Positions 7,043 to 16,854 are shown, numbered from the stretch's first letter. The stretch: DNA of 64,000 nt from SAR92 clade bacterium (GCA_004211905.1 SHBP01000005.1:1-64000); one strand, 5' to 3'. Numbers and translations are program-made. The notes: generated from the letters alone by a model not told the origin.

Positions 7043-8857
7043 ATGGGCGTGTTTAGTAATACCAAAGAGACTCTGCGTGTTATTTCTGATGTTGCTCGAG
7101 CACTGCCAGTCGTACTGACAAAGCTCCCTGAAAGCGATGATCCAGCTTCAATAGCAATGGTTTTAGAGGATACAGTCGCTCGCCAACCCGATAGAAACAT
7201 GATTGTTTTTGAAGGCAAAGAAGTCACCTGGGGTGAGTTTAATCAGTTGGCTAATTCTCTGGCTCACGCGCTAATTGATCGCGGTGTTAAGCGAGGAGAC
7301 TGTGTAGCAGTAATCATGGAGAATCGGATTGAGATGCTTGCTGGCATAATGGCGCTTCAAAAAATTGGCGCTATTGCTGGCATGGTGAACCCTGGTCTGG
7401 TTAGCGCCCAGTTGGCTCACTGCATCAATATTACGAAATCAGTTAAATGTCTAGCTGGAGAAGAGATATTTGCCAATGTTCTTGATGTCCGCCCAGATTT
7501 GGATATGGATGATACAGATATTCTTTGGGTTGCTGATTTGCGAGAGGGATCAGCTCCGGAACCCATGGACGATATCATGGCTCAGCTTGAACAATATCCG
7601 ACAACAAATCTGGAAGACACTAAGACTATTTTGGCCGGGGATACAGGATTTTATATCTTTACTTCAGGCACCACAGGTATGCCAAAAGCCGCTAAGGTTG
7701 GTCAGCGCCGCTTGTTGGCCGCAGGTATGTCCTTCAGTAGAGCGGGTGTAAGAGCAAAGCCAAACGACCGTATGTACCTTTGCCTGCCACTTTTCCACGG
7801 AACAGGGTTTATCTGTGGTGTTAATAGCGCCATATTTAGTGGCGCTTCAATGTTTCTACGGCGGAAATTTTCTGCATCAGCTTTTTGGCCTGAGATTCAG
7901 AAGTATCATTGCACCATCTTTTTCTATGTTGGCGAGTTATGCCGTTATTTAGTTACGCAGCCGCCGTGTCCGGAAGAGCAGAACAATCCCCTAGATAGAG
8001 TATTTGGCAATGGCTTACGGCCTGACGTTTGGGATGAGTTTAAACAACGATTTGGTATTGACCGAGTTTGTGAGTTTTATGGCTCCAGCGAGGGTAACGT
8101 TTCGTTTATAAATGCCTTTAATAAAAATAAAACCATTGGCTACTGTCCTGGGACAATCTTATTGGTCGAATATGACATAGAGCAGGATGAGATAGTTTTG
8201 GATGAAAATGGCAAATATATTCCGGTAGAGCCAGGCAAACCGGGGTTGCTGTTGGCTGAGATTGACGATCGTTATCGGTTTGATGGCTACACCGACACAG
8301 CAGCCTCAGAGGCTAAGACGCTACGCAATGTTTTAAAAGATGGTGATGCTTGGTTTAATACGGGCGATTTAATTACGGAGGTGGATGTTGGATTTTCCAT
8401 GGGTAAACCCCATTACCAGTTTGTTGACCGTATTGGTGATACCTTCCGGTGGCGTTCAGAAAATGTATCTACCAATGAAGTGGGTGAAATACTAAATGCT
8501 AACTCGCAAGTTGAGATAGCAAATGTCTATGGCGTTGATGTTCCAGCAACTGAGGGCAAGGCAGGTATGGCTTCAATTGCGCTCATCCCCGGCCAGGTAT
8601 TTGATCCTTCCGAGTTTTCAAACTACGTTGCAGAGAATCTCCCCGGTTTTGCTCAGCCCGTATTTGTAAGAATTCAAGCAGACATAACCACAACGGGCAC
8701 CTTCAAGTTGGTGAAAGGTGACTTACGTAAGCAATCTTTTCATATAGACCAGATGGGCAATGACTCTATATATGTAATGATGCCTCGGACAAACAGCTAT
8801 CAGATTCTCGATCAGGCTTTGTATGGCTCGATCATGGATGGATCTGCAGGTTACTAA
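7043..8857 (+). CDS. FATP/FadD6-type acyl-CoA synthetase
   Basis: A 604-residue AMP-forming ligase that would activate a carboxylic acid to its CoA thioester. The start is ATG 7043 behind GGGGAGG; the reading frame is open further upstream, but that part overlaps the acyl-CoA dehydrogenase gene and is not used. The P-loop motif FTSGTTGMPKAAK lies near residues 205-217. Other visible features are FYGSSEGNVSF, DENGKYIPVEPGKPGLL and FNTGDLI...FVDRIGDTFRWRSENV. These last features are typical of the very-long-chain/FATP branch, also used for steroid side chains and cyclic acids. Placed between a dehydrogenase and a crotonase gene, it provides the entry step of the pathway. Confidence 0.9.
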   Translation: MGVFSNTKETLRVISDVARALPVVLTKLPESDDPASIAMVLEDTVARQPDRNMIVFEGKEVTWGEFNQLANSLAHALIDRGVKRGDCVAVIMENRIEMLAGIMALQKIGAIAGMVNPGLVSAQLAHCINITKSVKCLAGEEIFANVLDVRPDLDMDDTDILWVADLREGSAPEPMDDIMAQLEQYPTTNLEDTKTILAGDTGFYIFTSGTTGMPKAAKVGQRRLLAAGMSFSRAGVRAKPNDRMYLCLPLFHGTGFICGVNSAIFSGASMFLRRKFSASAFWPEIQKYHCTIFFYVGELCRYLVTQPPCPEEQNNPLDRVFGNGLRPDVWDEFKQRFGIDRVCEFYGSSEGNVSFINAFNKNKTIGYCPGTILLVEYDIEQDEIVLDENGKYIPVEPGKPGLLLAEIDDRYRFDGYTDTAASEAKTLRNVLKDGDAWFNTGDLITEVDVGFSMGKPHYQFVDRIGDTFRWRSENVSTNEVGEILNANSQVEIANVYGVDVPATEGKAGMASIALIPGQVFDPSEFSNYVAENLPGFAQPVFVRIQADITTTGTFKLVKGDLRKQSFHIDQMGNDSIYVMMPRTNSYQILDQALYGSIMDGSAGY

Positions 8858-8892
8858 GAAATAAAAGGTTAAACGTAAAGGAGCAGTGAGTG

Positions 8893-9720
8893 ATGGATTT
8901 TTCCTCAGAAGTTGTAACGTTAGAGAAAAACGGTGGTGTAGGCACCATATGGCTTGATAGGCCTGATAAGTACAATGCCTTGAATGAAGCATTTTGGTTG
9001 GCCATACCAAAGGCTTTAAGTGCTCTTGAGGCAGATGAAGATATCAGAGTGGTGTTAGTAGCGGGCCGCGGCAAACATTTCTGTGTTGGTATTGATCTTG
9101 TACAGAGTGGTATGGGTACTCATCAGAGACCCGCCGGAGAGTCAGAGGCTGTAGCTAATCTTAGACAGCTTGAAGGTACAACACGATTTCAAGACGCGAT
9201 GTCCTCCCTTGCTAAATGCCCGTTACCGGTAATCGCTGTAATTCATGGCCACTGTTTGGGTGCGGGGATTGATATGGTTACTGCCTGTGACATAAGAATC
9301 GCATCGGCAGATAGCAACTTTAGTGTTCGTGAAACACGTATCGGTTTAGTGGCAGATGTGGGCACACTGCAGCGACTACCAAAGATACTCAATGCCGGTC
9401 ATGTTGCCGAACTTGCTTATAGTGCAAAAGATATCGATGCCGCCAGAGCGGAAAAAATTGGATTGGTTAACGACGTTTATGATACTGCTGAGGCTGCATA
9501 TGACGCAGGCATGGCTCTTGCGACTCAAATTGCGGCGAATCCGCCTATGGCTGTGCGAGGGACAAAATTTATGCTCCAACAAAGTGAAACGCTCACCACA
9601 GAGCAAAGTCTTTTAATGAATGGCATGTTTACCATGATGACCAGTTTAAGATCTAATGACTTACAGGAGTCTATGCTTGCCTTTGCTGAGAAGCGAGCAC
9701 CAAAGTATACGGGCACTTAG
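8893..9720 (+). CDS. Crotonase, delta3,5-delta2,4-dienoyl-CoA isomerase-like
   Basis: A 275-residue enoyl-CoA hydratase/isomerase family protein. AAAGGAG (8877-8883) best fits ATG 8893; an in-frame GTG lies immediately upstream at 8890. HGHCLGAGIDMVTACDIRIA gives the oxyanion loop. The active-site stretch RETRIGLVADVGTLQRLPK carries Glu and Asp at about 147 and 155, the pair and wording characteristic of mammalian ECH1 dienoyl-CoA isomerase rather than of a plain hydratase. Such an isomerase moves conjugated double bonds during oxidation of unsaturated acids. It is in the same operon as the acyl-CoA synthetase. The isomerase call rests on two residues; plain hydratase activity remains possible. 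Confidence 0.85.
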   Translation: MDFSSEVVTLEKNGGVGTIWLDRPDKYNALNEAFWLAIPKALSALEADEDIRVVLVAGRGKHFCVGIDLVQSGMGTHQRPAGESEAVANLRQLEGTTRFQDAMSSLAKCPLPVIAVIHGHCLGAGIDMVTACDIRIASADSNFSVRETRIGLVADVGTLQRLPKILNAGHVAELAYSAKDIDAARAEKIGLVNDVYDTAEAAYDAGMALATQIAANPPMAVRGTKFMLQQSETLTTEQSLLMNGMFTMMTSLRSNDLQESMLAFAEKRAPKYTGT

Positions 9721-9819
9721 TAAAATAACATAAAAACCAACTTTGGTTAGTTTCCTGGTTTAGCCCAACATGTACTAATGATCAAGTTAAAAATTTATCA
9801 AGATTATTGAGAGGGAGTT

Positions 9820-11028
9820 ATGAGTAATACAGCTTTTATTTATGATGCGATAAGAACACCACGCAGCAAAGGCAAGCCAGGGGGCTCATTGCATGAAGTG
9901 AAGCCTATTGACCTAGGTGCGGGTCTTTTGCGGGCATTACAGGAGCGTCATGACCTTGATACCTCCTACGTTGATGATGTTGTCATGGGATGTGTGTCAC
10001 CAATTGGTGAGCAGGGCAGTGATATTGCAAAAATGATCGTCCAGAATGCAGGTTGGGACGAATCTGTCGCCGGAGTTCAGCTTAACCGTTTCTGTGCTTC
10101 CGGCCTGGAGGCCGTTAATACAGGCGCTCAGAAGATCGCTTCAGGTTGGGAGCAGTTAGTTGTTGCCGGCGGTGTTGAATGTATGTCTCGCGTGCCTATG
10201 GGGTCTGATGGAGGGGCTATGGCAGGTGATGCAGCCTTTGCTATCAGTCAAAGCTTTGTACCCCAGGGTATAGGTGCAGACACCATAGCAACTATTGATG
10301 GCTACAGTCGCGATGACGTAGATGCTTATGCTGTAGAGTCCCAGCGTCGTGCAACCCATGCCCGAGACAATGGTTACTTTGACAAATCAGTTATTCCAGT
10401 GCGCGATAAAAATGGGCTGATGATCTTAGAGAAAGATGACTTCATTAAGCCTGACACTACTATGGAGGCTTTAGCAGGTTTAAAACCATCATTTGAAATG
10501 ATGGGAAATATGGCTTTTGATGAAATTATTTTAAATAAATACAATACGTTAGAGAATATTTCTCATGTACATACTCCGGGTAATTCTTCTGGTATTGTCG
10601 ATGGTGCCAGTGCCGTACTTATTGGCTCTGAGCAAGCCGGAAAAGACCTTAATTTAACACCGAGAGGCCGTATTGTTGCTGGATCCATCCTCGCGTCAGA
10701 CCCAGTTATTATGCTTGCAGGGCCCGGGCCGGCAGCAAAAAAATGTCTTAAGACCGCAGGTCTAACCCCCAATGATATTGATCTTTGGGAGATCAATGAA
10801 GCCTTTGCCTCTGTCGCGCTTCGTTACATGAAGGACTTAGACGTGGATCACTCTATTACTAATGTCAACGGCGGCTCTATTGCAATGGGGCACCCTTTAG
10901 GTGCTACAGGTGCAATGTTAGTCAGTACCATGCTAGATGAATTAGAGCGTCGCCAACTCAAGCGTGCCATGTTGTCGCTCTGTGTGGGTGGCGGTATGGG
11001 GATTTCATGCCTGATTGAGCGCGTATAA
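9820..11028 (+). CDS. Acetyl-CoA acyltransferase (thiolase)
   Basis: A 402-residue thiolase performing CoA-dependent cleavage of 3-ketoacyl-CoA. The nucleophile is Cys92 in [12 protein letters not shown], the catalytic His lies in [16 protein letters not shown], and the second Cys is in LCVGGGMG at the C-terminus. NEAFA is also present. AGAGGGAG precedes the ATG. It is 99 bases after the crotonase gene, with only a short AACCAA/TTGGTT dyad between, and 50 bases before the bifunctional gene, forming a FadA/FadB-like pair in reversed order relative to E. coli fadBA. Confidence 0.92.
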   Translation: MSNTAFIYDAIRTPRSKGKPGGSLHEVKPIDLGAGLLRALQERHDLDTSYVDDVVMGCVSPIGEQGSDIAKMIVQNAGWDESVAGVQLNRFCASGLEAVNTGAQKIASGWEQLVVAGGVECMSRVPMGSDGGAMAGDAAFAISQSFVPQGIGADTIATIDGYSRDDVDAYAVESQRRATHARDNGYFDKSVIPVRDKNGLMILEKDDFIKPDTTMEALAGLKPSFEMMGNMAFDEIILNKYNTLENISHVHTPGNSSGIVDGASAVLIGSEQAGKDLNLTPRGRIVAGSILASDPVIMLAGPGPAAKKCLKTAGLTPNDIDLWEINEAFASVALRYMKDLDVDHSITNVNGGSIAMGHPLGATGAMLVSTMLDELERRQLKRAMLSLCVGGGMGISCLIERV

Positions 11029-11078
11029 GCGAAATTAATTATTTCAAGGCAGTTTAAGAATTCGAAAAGGTTTTAATA

Positions 11079-13226
11079 ATGGGTGTTTTTAATTACGAAA
11101 AAGACAATCAAGGTATTGTCACAGTGACTATGGACATGAGTGGTCCTGTAAATGCGATCAATGCTGAATACAACGATGCTATGGATGAGACTGTTCAGCG
11201 TTTAGAGAAAGAAGAAGGGCTAACTGGCGTTATTTTCGCCTCAGCCAAAAAAGTATTTTTTGCAGGTGCTGACCTTAATGAGCTAGTACTAATGGACGAG
11301 AACGGCAGTGAAGAGCTGTTTGCCAATGGAGAATTCATAAAGGGTCATTTTAGACGATTAGAAAAGCTTCCAGTACCGGTAGTCGCGGCCATTAATGGTG
11401 CCGCCTTGGGTGGTGGATATGAGCTGTCATTGGCCTGTAATCACCGCATAGCCTTTAATCACAAGTCTGTACAAATAGGTCTGCCAGAATGTGCCATTGG
11501 TGTTTACCCTGCTGGCGGTGGTGTGGTGAGACTAACAAAGTTAATTGGGGTTGAAAAAGCTCTTGATATTATTTTAAAGAGCCAGCGTTTAACCCCTGAG
11601 AAAGCCTTAGCCGGCGGGTTGATTGATGAAGTGGTTGAATCAATTGATGGTTTGTTACCAAGAGCCAAAGCTTGGATTAGCGAAAATACCAGCAACAAAG
11701 AAGCCTCAGTACAACCTTGGGACCGCAAAGGCTACAAAGTACCTGGCGGAGCTATTAATTCGCCCCGTAACGCGCAATTTGCTGCCATGGCGCCTACCAT
11801 GCTGCACAAACAAACACGCGGCCTAATGCCCCAAATGACCGCAGCAATGGATATTGCCTTTCAATCAACCGTATTAGACATAGATACCATGCTGCGGGTG
11901 GAGGGTCGAGAGTTCATTAAAGTTGTCACAGGCCCAGTGGCCAAAAACATGATTACTGCCTTCTTCTTCCAGTTGAACAAGATTAATGGGGGTGCCAGTC
12001 GCCCAAGTGGTGTTGAAAAGAACCCAACGCGCAAGCTGGGTATATTGGGTGCGGGCATGATGGGCCAAGGCATAGCCTATGTAGCTGCGCGGGCGGGCAT
12101 TGAAGTCGTCCTCAAAGACATGACTCAAGAGGCCGCAGACAAAGGCAAGTCTTACTCAGAGGGCCTGGTGGCTAAAGCGGTCAAACGAGGAAAAATGTTC
12201 CAATCCCAGGCAGATAGTTTACTCGGCCTGATTACACCCACGGCAAAAGATGAAGACTTGCAGGGTTGTGATCTTATTATTGAGGCCGTGTTTGAAAATA
12301 TAGAACTCAAAAACAAGATTATTGGCAACACAGAGAAATATCTGTCTGATGATGGCTTTTGGGGTTCAAATACATCGACTTTACCTATAACCGAGTTGGC
12401 AAAGGCTGCATCAAAGCCTGCAAACTTTGTCGGTATACACTTTTTCTCACCCGTGGATAAAATGCCATTAATTGAGATTATCGTGGGTGACAAGACCAGC
12501 GACGAAGCCCTTGCCAAAGCCTTTGACTTTACTCAGCAGATTCGTAAAACCCCTATTGTAGTCAATGACTCCCTTGGATTCTTTACCTCCAGAACCTTTG
12601 GTACCTACCTTGATGAAGGACTGCAACTACTCACTGAAGGAGTGCACCCAGTTAAAATAGATAACATGGGTAAAGCCATTGGTATGCCGGTTGGGCCTCT
12701 GCAAGTGGGGGATGAAACCAGCTTAGAGTTGGCCCGAAAAGCCGGGGAGACTTGGGCTGCAATGGGTGTGGAAGATAAGTGGAGTGACGGTACAGTCAGC
12801 CGTAGAGTTATCAAAGATATGATTGATGGGCATGGTCGAGGAGGGCGCCATCACGGCGGCGGTTACTATGAGTACCATGTCGATGGCTCCAAGAATATCT
12901 GGCCTGGCTTGTATGACCTCTATTACAACGAAGATACCCTTGTGCCAGATGAAGATGTGAAAGACCGATTGATGTTTCGACAGGTCATTGAAGCGCTCAA
13001 ATGTTTACAAACAGGCGTTCTACGCTCTGTAGCCGATGGCAATATTGGCTCGATTATGGGTATTGGCGCACCAGCCCATACTGGTGGCCTTATTCAGTAT
13101 GTAAATACCTACGGTTTTGACAAGTTTATTACCCGCTGTGATGAGCTTGCCGCAACCTATGGTAAACGCTTTGAATGCCCAGAAATCGTCAAAAAACACG
13201 TCAAAAGTGGCGAACTAATGCTCTGA
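11079..13226 (+). CDS. FadB/FadJ-like enoyl-CoA hydratase/3-hydroxyacyl-CoA dehydrogenase
   Basis: A 715-residue fusion. The crotonase domain (1 to about 190) has oxyanion residues in GAALGGGYE and catalytic Glu115 and Glu137. The NAD-binding domain begins at about 319 with LGILGAGMMGQGIA, followed by SNTSTLPI and the catalytic His in GIHFFSPVDKMPL. The C-terminal domains include NDSLGFFTSR. It hydrates enoyl-CoA and oxidises the 3-hydroxyacyl-CoA, feeding the preceding thiolase. It ends the + strand catabolic run, and the next gene is convergent 29 bases away. A second, diverged fusion is encoded at 22195-24264, so the cluster holds two such enzymes. Confidence 0.93.
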   Translation: MGVFNYEKDNQGIVTVTMDMSGPVNAINAEYNDAMDETVQRLEKEEGLTGVIFASAKKVFFAGADLNELVLMDENGSEELFANGEFIKGHFRRLEKLPVPVVAAINGAALGGGYELSLACNHRIAFNHKSVQIGLPECAIGVYPAGGGVVRLTKLIGVEKALDIILKSQRLTPEKALAGGLIDEVVESIDGLLPRAKAWISENTSNKEASVQPWDRKGYKVPGGAINSPRNAQFAAMAPTMLHKQTRGLMPQMTAAMDIAFQSTVLDIDTMLRVEGREFIKVVTGPVAKNMITAFFFQLNKINGGASRPSGVEKNPTRKLGILGAGMMGQGIAYVAARAGIEVVLKDMTQEAADKGKSYSEGLVAKAVKRGKMFQSQADSLLGLITPTAKDEDLQGCDLIIEAVFENIELKNKIIGNTEKYLSDDGFWGSNTSTLPITELAKAASKPANFVGIHFFSPVDKMPLIEIIVGDKTSDEALAKAFDFTQQIRKTPIVVNDSLGFFTSRTFGTYLDEGLQLLTEGVHPVKIDNMGKAIGMPVGPLQVGDETSLELARKAGETWAAMGVEDKWSDGTVSRRVIKDMIDGHGRGGRHHGGGYYEYHVDGSKNIWPGLYDLYYNEDTLVPDEDVKDRLMFRQVIEALKCLQTGVLRSVADGNIGSIMGIGAPAHTGGLIQYVNTYGFDKFITRCDELAATYGKRFECPEIVKKHVKSGELML

Positions 13227-13255
13227 GATTGGTGCGTAGCTTGTAGTTCGTGAAA

Positions 13256-13471
13256 TTAGAGCTCATTTTCTTTAATGACTGCATCGAAGTAATCTGTGTT
13301 ACTGGGGTTATTGCTAATATCGCTGGCGAAACTATCTCTGCAACTCGGATTACAGAAACCCACTGTGTCGCCTTTGAAGGTGGCCAGTGAGTCTTCTACT
13401 ATTGCTTTGCCTGAACGAGGGCAGAATTTATTGCTTGCTTGTGCCACGCTGACATGTCCTGTACTCATCAC
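13256..13471 (-). CDS. Small Cys-containing YHS/TRASH-like protein
   Basis: About 70 residues (GTG 13471 or ATG 13468; no strong ribosome site). It contains FCPRSGKAI, then FKGDTVGFCNPSCRDSFA: a C-x22-C-x3-C arrangement like the small metal-binding YHS/TRASH knuckles, with the aromatic residue spacing those show. It is the last gene on the - strand after a PQQ dehydrogenase and a membrane protein. A role in metal handling is possible but not demonstrated. Confidence 0.6.
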   Translation of the reverse strand: MMSTGHVSVAQASNKFCPRSGKAIVEDSLATFKGDTVGFCNPSCRDSFASDISNNPSNTDYFDAVIKENEL

Positions 13472-13518
13472 CGATTGAAGCCACCGTCAATTACAAGTTC
13501 ACCGGCTGATTAACTGAT

Positions 13519-13959
13519 CTAGCGGGCCTTTCCAATTGAAAAATACCTTTTTAATACATACCCCCAGGGGATCACGGCGATGGGTAGAATTACCATTGCA
13601 AAAGGAGTGATCATGCCGTCGGTTGTATATTCTGATAGATCACTATCTAGGAATAAAGGTAGCGCAACTAAGATCAACCAAATCGTTTTGTAGGTGATTT
13701 CGATAAGTAGTATTGGAATCATTTCAACTGTGCGGAAAATACCAATAGCTGCAAAAAGGGTGAATGCAGCCCAGATGCTCCAGTTCATAGCATCGCTAGG
13801 GTTCCATTGCTGATCACGGGTAAGGATATGGCCCCAGACATCTATCGCTAGCAACGTGGCCATTAAGATATAAACAAACCTCATGCCGTAGATATTGATA
13901 GGGCGAATGCCGTCGAATCTAGCATGGTTTGGCTCAAATAAACTTCTTATCAAATTCAC
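13519..13959 (-). CDS. Four-helix membrane protein, unknown
   Basis: 146 residues from a GTG start at 13959 with AAGGAG about ten bases upstream. Four hydrophobic segments lie at about 24-43, 63-80, 85-103 and 115-135. No domain recognised. It lies 44 bases after the PQQ-dehydrogenase gene in the direction of transcription, so it may be a membrane partner, for example in electron transfer, but no haem or quinone motif is evident. Confidence 0.65.
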   Translation of the reverse strand: MNLIRSLFEPNHARFDGIRPINIYGMRFVYILMATLLAIDVWGHILTRDQQWNPSDAMNWSIWAAFTLFAAIGIFRTVEMIPILLIEITYKTIWLILVALPLFLDSDLSEYTTDGMITPFAMVILPIAVIPWGYVLKRYFSIGKAR

Positions 13960-14003
13960 AAGCTGGGTACTCCTTCAGCTCAACGCCTGAAAATGTCCAC
14001 GGG

Positions 14004-16211
14004 CTACATGATGTATTCACGAGTGGCGTTAAGCAATTCTGGGAACATTTCACCCAATTTGGCCATCCAATAGTTAAGCCAGTATTCAATTTTTTGCAAG
14101 AAGGTTAGTTCCAGCCTCTCGGGCAGATTCTCTTGTTTGTTGTCTAGGTAGGTATGAATGGCATTTACATCCTCAAGGCTGAGGGTTTCGTAGAAGCCGA
14201 TCATGCCTTTATGCGTGCGCGAACCACCGAGCACGATAGTGGCGAATTCTTCGTGTGTCTGCTCGCTCATATAACGCAAGTTGGGTACCACGTAGTTACT
14301 TAGCGCGTTAATACCATGACATGAAGCGCAGTTGTTATGGTACAGAGACTCGCCATAGGCGATGACTTCTGGATCCTTATTTGCCTGTCTGCCGAGGGGT
14401 CTTATGGTGGTTAATTCGTCTTCGATGTGAGCCTGAGTGTTATTAAAGTTACCACGCTTAAATACCAGCAGTTTATTTTGATTTACCTTGTTTCGTTGTA
14501 GCTCATCGCCTACTGTGATCATCACTGTGCCGCCGCTGCCTTGAGCAACAGCGATATATTGGTCACCGTCCAACTCATAGGTTACTGGGCCAGCGAGCAC
14601 TGCACTGTCAGACTTGTACTGCCAAAGTTTGTCGCCGTTGTACGCGTCGTAGGCGGCGAAGGTACCGTCCCAAGTACCCTGAAAGACTAGATCTCCCTCG
14701 GTGCTGAGAATGCCACCATTTGAAGGTTTGTTGTGATGGACCTCCCATGCTCTTTGCTTTTTGACTGGATCCCAGGCGACAAGTTCGCCGTAGATCAGTG
14801 CATCAATGGACGCCCGTGCCGCTACCCAGCTCTTGGGGTCACGATTAGTGTTTAAATCCACGCCGGTATTCCAACGGTTAACTCTGTACATCACTTCTTC
14901 TTTCGCGCTGAAGTAGGCGGGAATGCTTTGCACTGGTATATACATCAAACCTGTTTTAGTACTGAAGGACATAGGTTGCCAGTTATGAGCGCCGTACGGG
15001 GAGGGCCAAATAAAGCTGCCGCCATTTTCTTGATAATTGGCAAATTTACTTTCCACTGGGCGGCCAGTTTCCATGTCAACATGAGTTGCCCAGGTGGCTC
15101 GGCCAAATTTTTCGGCAGACAGTAGCTCTCCTGTTTTGCGATCCAAAACATAGAAAAAACCATTCTTTGGGGCTTGCATGATGACTGAGCGCTGTTCGCC
15201 ATCCAGTTCAAGTTCGGCCAACACAAGTTGCTGTGTAGCTGTGTAGTCCCAGTTATCTGCTGGTGTGACCTGGTAGTGCCAAACATATTCGCCGGTGTCG
15301 GGCCGCAGGGCTACGATGGAGCTAAGATAGAGATTATCTCCGCCCCCAGGGCTTCGTAGGTCGCGGTTCCAAGGCGAACCATTTCCAGTTCCGATGTAGA
15401 GTAAATCTAACTCTGGATCATAAACTAATGAGTCCCAAACTGTACCGCCCCCGCCGCCGAGTTTGTACCATTCATCACCACTCCAAGTCTTTAGCGCTGC
15501 CTCTAGTGCGACGTTCTCTTGGGGATTGTTGCGATCTCCAGGTACTGTATAAAATCGCCACTTCCTCTCACCTGTAGTGACATCATAGGCACTGACATAA
15601 CCGCGAACGCCTAATTCAGCACCACCGTTACCAATAATAACCATTCCTTTAACAATTCTTGGTGCGCCAGTCACACTGTAATTGCCATCAGTCGGTGTGC
15701 TTTGAATAGACCAATTTTCTTTACCATTTTTTGCATCTAACGCAATAAGACGTCCGTCAAGAGCGCCAAAAAAGATTTGAAGCGGGGAGTTCTCATTCTC
15801 TTGCCATATTGCTACGCCTCGATTAACTGGACCACAGCAAGTCTTCGCGAGTTGTGCTTTAGGCACCTTGGCATCGTAATGCCATAATTCTTCACCAGTT
15901 CTGGCATCCAAGGCATGAACATGGCTCCACCCGGTACTCATGTAGATGACACCGTTATGAACAATGGGTGTTGCTTCCATTCCGCGAGCGGTATCAAATT
16001 TAAAAGACCATGCCAGATCTAGCTCGTCGACGTTATCACGATTTATCTCATTTAGAGGACTAAATCGCTGTTCACGATAGGTTCTGCCGTAGCTTAACCA
16101 CTCACTGCCTGGATTCATAATAGTGGCTTGATCTACGGTGGATGGCTTGTCTATTGCTGCACTTGGGAGGCTAAAGGCCATGGCAGTGATAATCAGCAGA
16201 AATTTATTCAT
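14004..16211 (-). CDS. PQQ-dependent dehydrogenase fused to cytochrome c
   Basis: 735 residues from ATG 16211, chosen because AAGGAAG (16216-16222) precedes it and a signal peptide follows directly (about 1-19); an in-frame start at 16247 would add 12 residues lacking these features. The N-terminal eight-bladed propeller has GMEATP (Glu79, PQQ ligand), the adjacent Cys125-Cys126 pair that contacts PQQ, and NWDYTATQ with the likely catalytic Asp. A C-terminal cytochrome c domain has CASCH at about 623-627 and a candidate Met ligand in HKGMIGF. This is the periplasmic quinohaemoprotein alcohol dehydrogenase type, oxidising alcohols and passing electrons to the respiratory chain. PQQ synthesis genes are not in the window. 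Substrate unknown. Confidence 0.9.
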   Translation of the reverse strand: MNKFLLIITAMAFSLPSAAIDKPSTVDQATIMNPGSEWLSYGRTYREQRFSPLNEINRDNVDELDLAWSFKFDTARGMEATPIVHNGVIYMSTGWSHVHALDARTGEELWHYDAKVPKAQLAKTCCGPVNRGVAIWQENENSPLQIFFGALDGRLIALDAKNGKENWSIQSTPTDGNYSVTGAPRIVKGMVIIGNGGAELGVRGYVSAYDVTTGERKWRFYTVPGDRNNPQENVALEAALKTWSGDEWYKLGGGGGTVWDSLVYDPELDLLYIGTGNGSPWNRDLRSPGGGDNLYLSSIVALRPDTGEYVWHYQVTPADNWDYTATQQLVLAELELDGEQRSVIMQAPKNGFFYVLDRKTGELLSAEKFGRATWATHVDMETGRPVESKFANYQENGGSFIWPSPYGAHNWQPMSFSTKTGLMYIPVQSIPAYFSAKEEVMYRVNRWNTGVDLNTNRDPKSWVAARASIDALIYGELVAWDPVKKQRAWEVHHNKPSNGGILSTEGDLVFQGTWDGTFAAYDAYNGDKLWQYKSDSAVLAGPVTYELDGDQYIAVAQGSGGTVMITVGDELQRNKVNQNKLLVFKRGNFNNTQAHIEDELTTIRPLGRQANKDPEVIAYGESLYHNNCASCHGINALSNYVVPNLRYMSEQTHEEFATIVLGGSRTHKGMIGFYETLSLEDVNAIHTYLDNKQENLPERLELTFLQKIEYWLNYWMAKLGEMFPELLNATREYIM

Positions 16212-16252
16212 GGATCTTCCTTTTAAAATTCTTACTTTTTTTGGCATATCTT

Positions 16253-16843
16253 TTATTCTTTTAAAGCAGCTTCCACAAACTGCAGCCGGTCTTGTCCAAA
16301 AAACATCTCGCCGTTAACAAACATCGTGGGTGCACCAAATAAACCTCTTTCTACGGCATGTTCAGTGTTTGAAATGAGTTGTTGTTTAACTTCCGGATTC
16401 TGAGTCGCTTCTAGAATAGATTTGGCGTCTAATCCAGAGGCTGAGAGGACTTCAATAGTGGTATCAATATCGCCCATATTTCGGCTGTCCACCCAGATAG
16501 CGTTGAAGATAGTATCAATATAGGTATCGAAGTATTCCTTATCGAGCGCGCTAACCGCGCCTCGCATCAAGTTAAGCGTGTTGATGGGGAAGTAAGGATT
16601 GTTGTTCAGGGGTACATTATAAAGTTTGGCAAATCTAGGCAAATCATTCATCATCATGTATCTACCCTTTGCAGGCACTGTTACCGGAGAGCTATTGCCT
16701 GAGGCTTTAAATAAGCCACCCAACAACACTGGCTGGTAAATGACAGGGCATCCATATTCAGATTTAAGTTGCTGAAGCCGTTTGTGAGCAAGATAGGCAG
16801 TTGGGCTACCGACGTCGAAGTAAAATTCTACTGATTTAGTCAT
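16253..16843 (-). CDS. DsbA-fold 2-hydroxychromene-2-carboxylate isomerase-like protein
   Basis: 196 residues from ATG 16843, preceded by GGAGAAG; this start avoids overlap with the upstream gene, unlike the longer frame. The N-terminal VEFYFDVGSPTAYLA is the HCCA isomerase/GST-kappa signature, with Ser replacing the CxxC cysteines of true DsbA. The C-terminal GLFGAPTMFVNGEMFFGQDRL holds the cis-Pro loop and the typical end motif. Family members use glutathione for isomerisation or related chemistry, in naphthalene degradation for example. It follows the SDR gene by 11 bases and shares its end motif with the tandem protein at 20736-22103. Confidence 0.88.
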   Translation of the reverse strand: MTKSVEFYFDVGSPTAYLAHKRLQQLKSEYGCPVIYQPVLLGGLFKASGNSSPVTVPAKGRYMMMNDLPRFAKLYNVPLNNNPYFPINTLNLMRGAVSALDKEYFDTYIDTIFNAIWVDSRNMGDIDTTIEVLSASGLDAKSILEATQNPEVKQQLISNTEHAVERGLFGAPTMFVNGEMFFGQDRLQFVEAALKE

Positions 16844-16854
16844 TGGGTCTTCTC

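Noticed and set aside
9735-9748. AACCAA/TTGGTT dyad between crotonase and thiolase genes
   Set aside because: Six-base arms with a two-base gap and no T-tract; too weak for a terminator and no regulator suggested.
12152-12517. 121-residue - strand frame inside the FadB-like gene
   Set aside because: Antisense shadow without ribosome site or recognisable motif.
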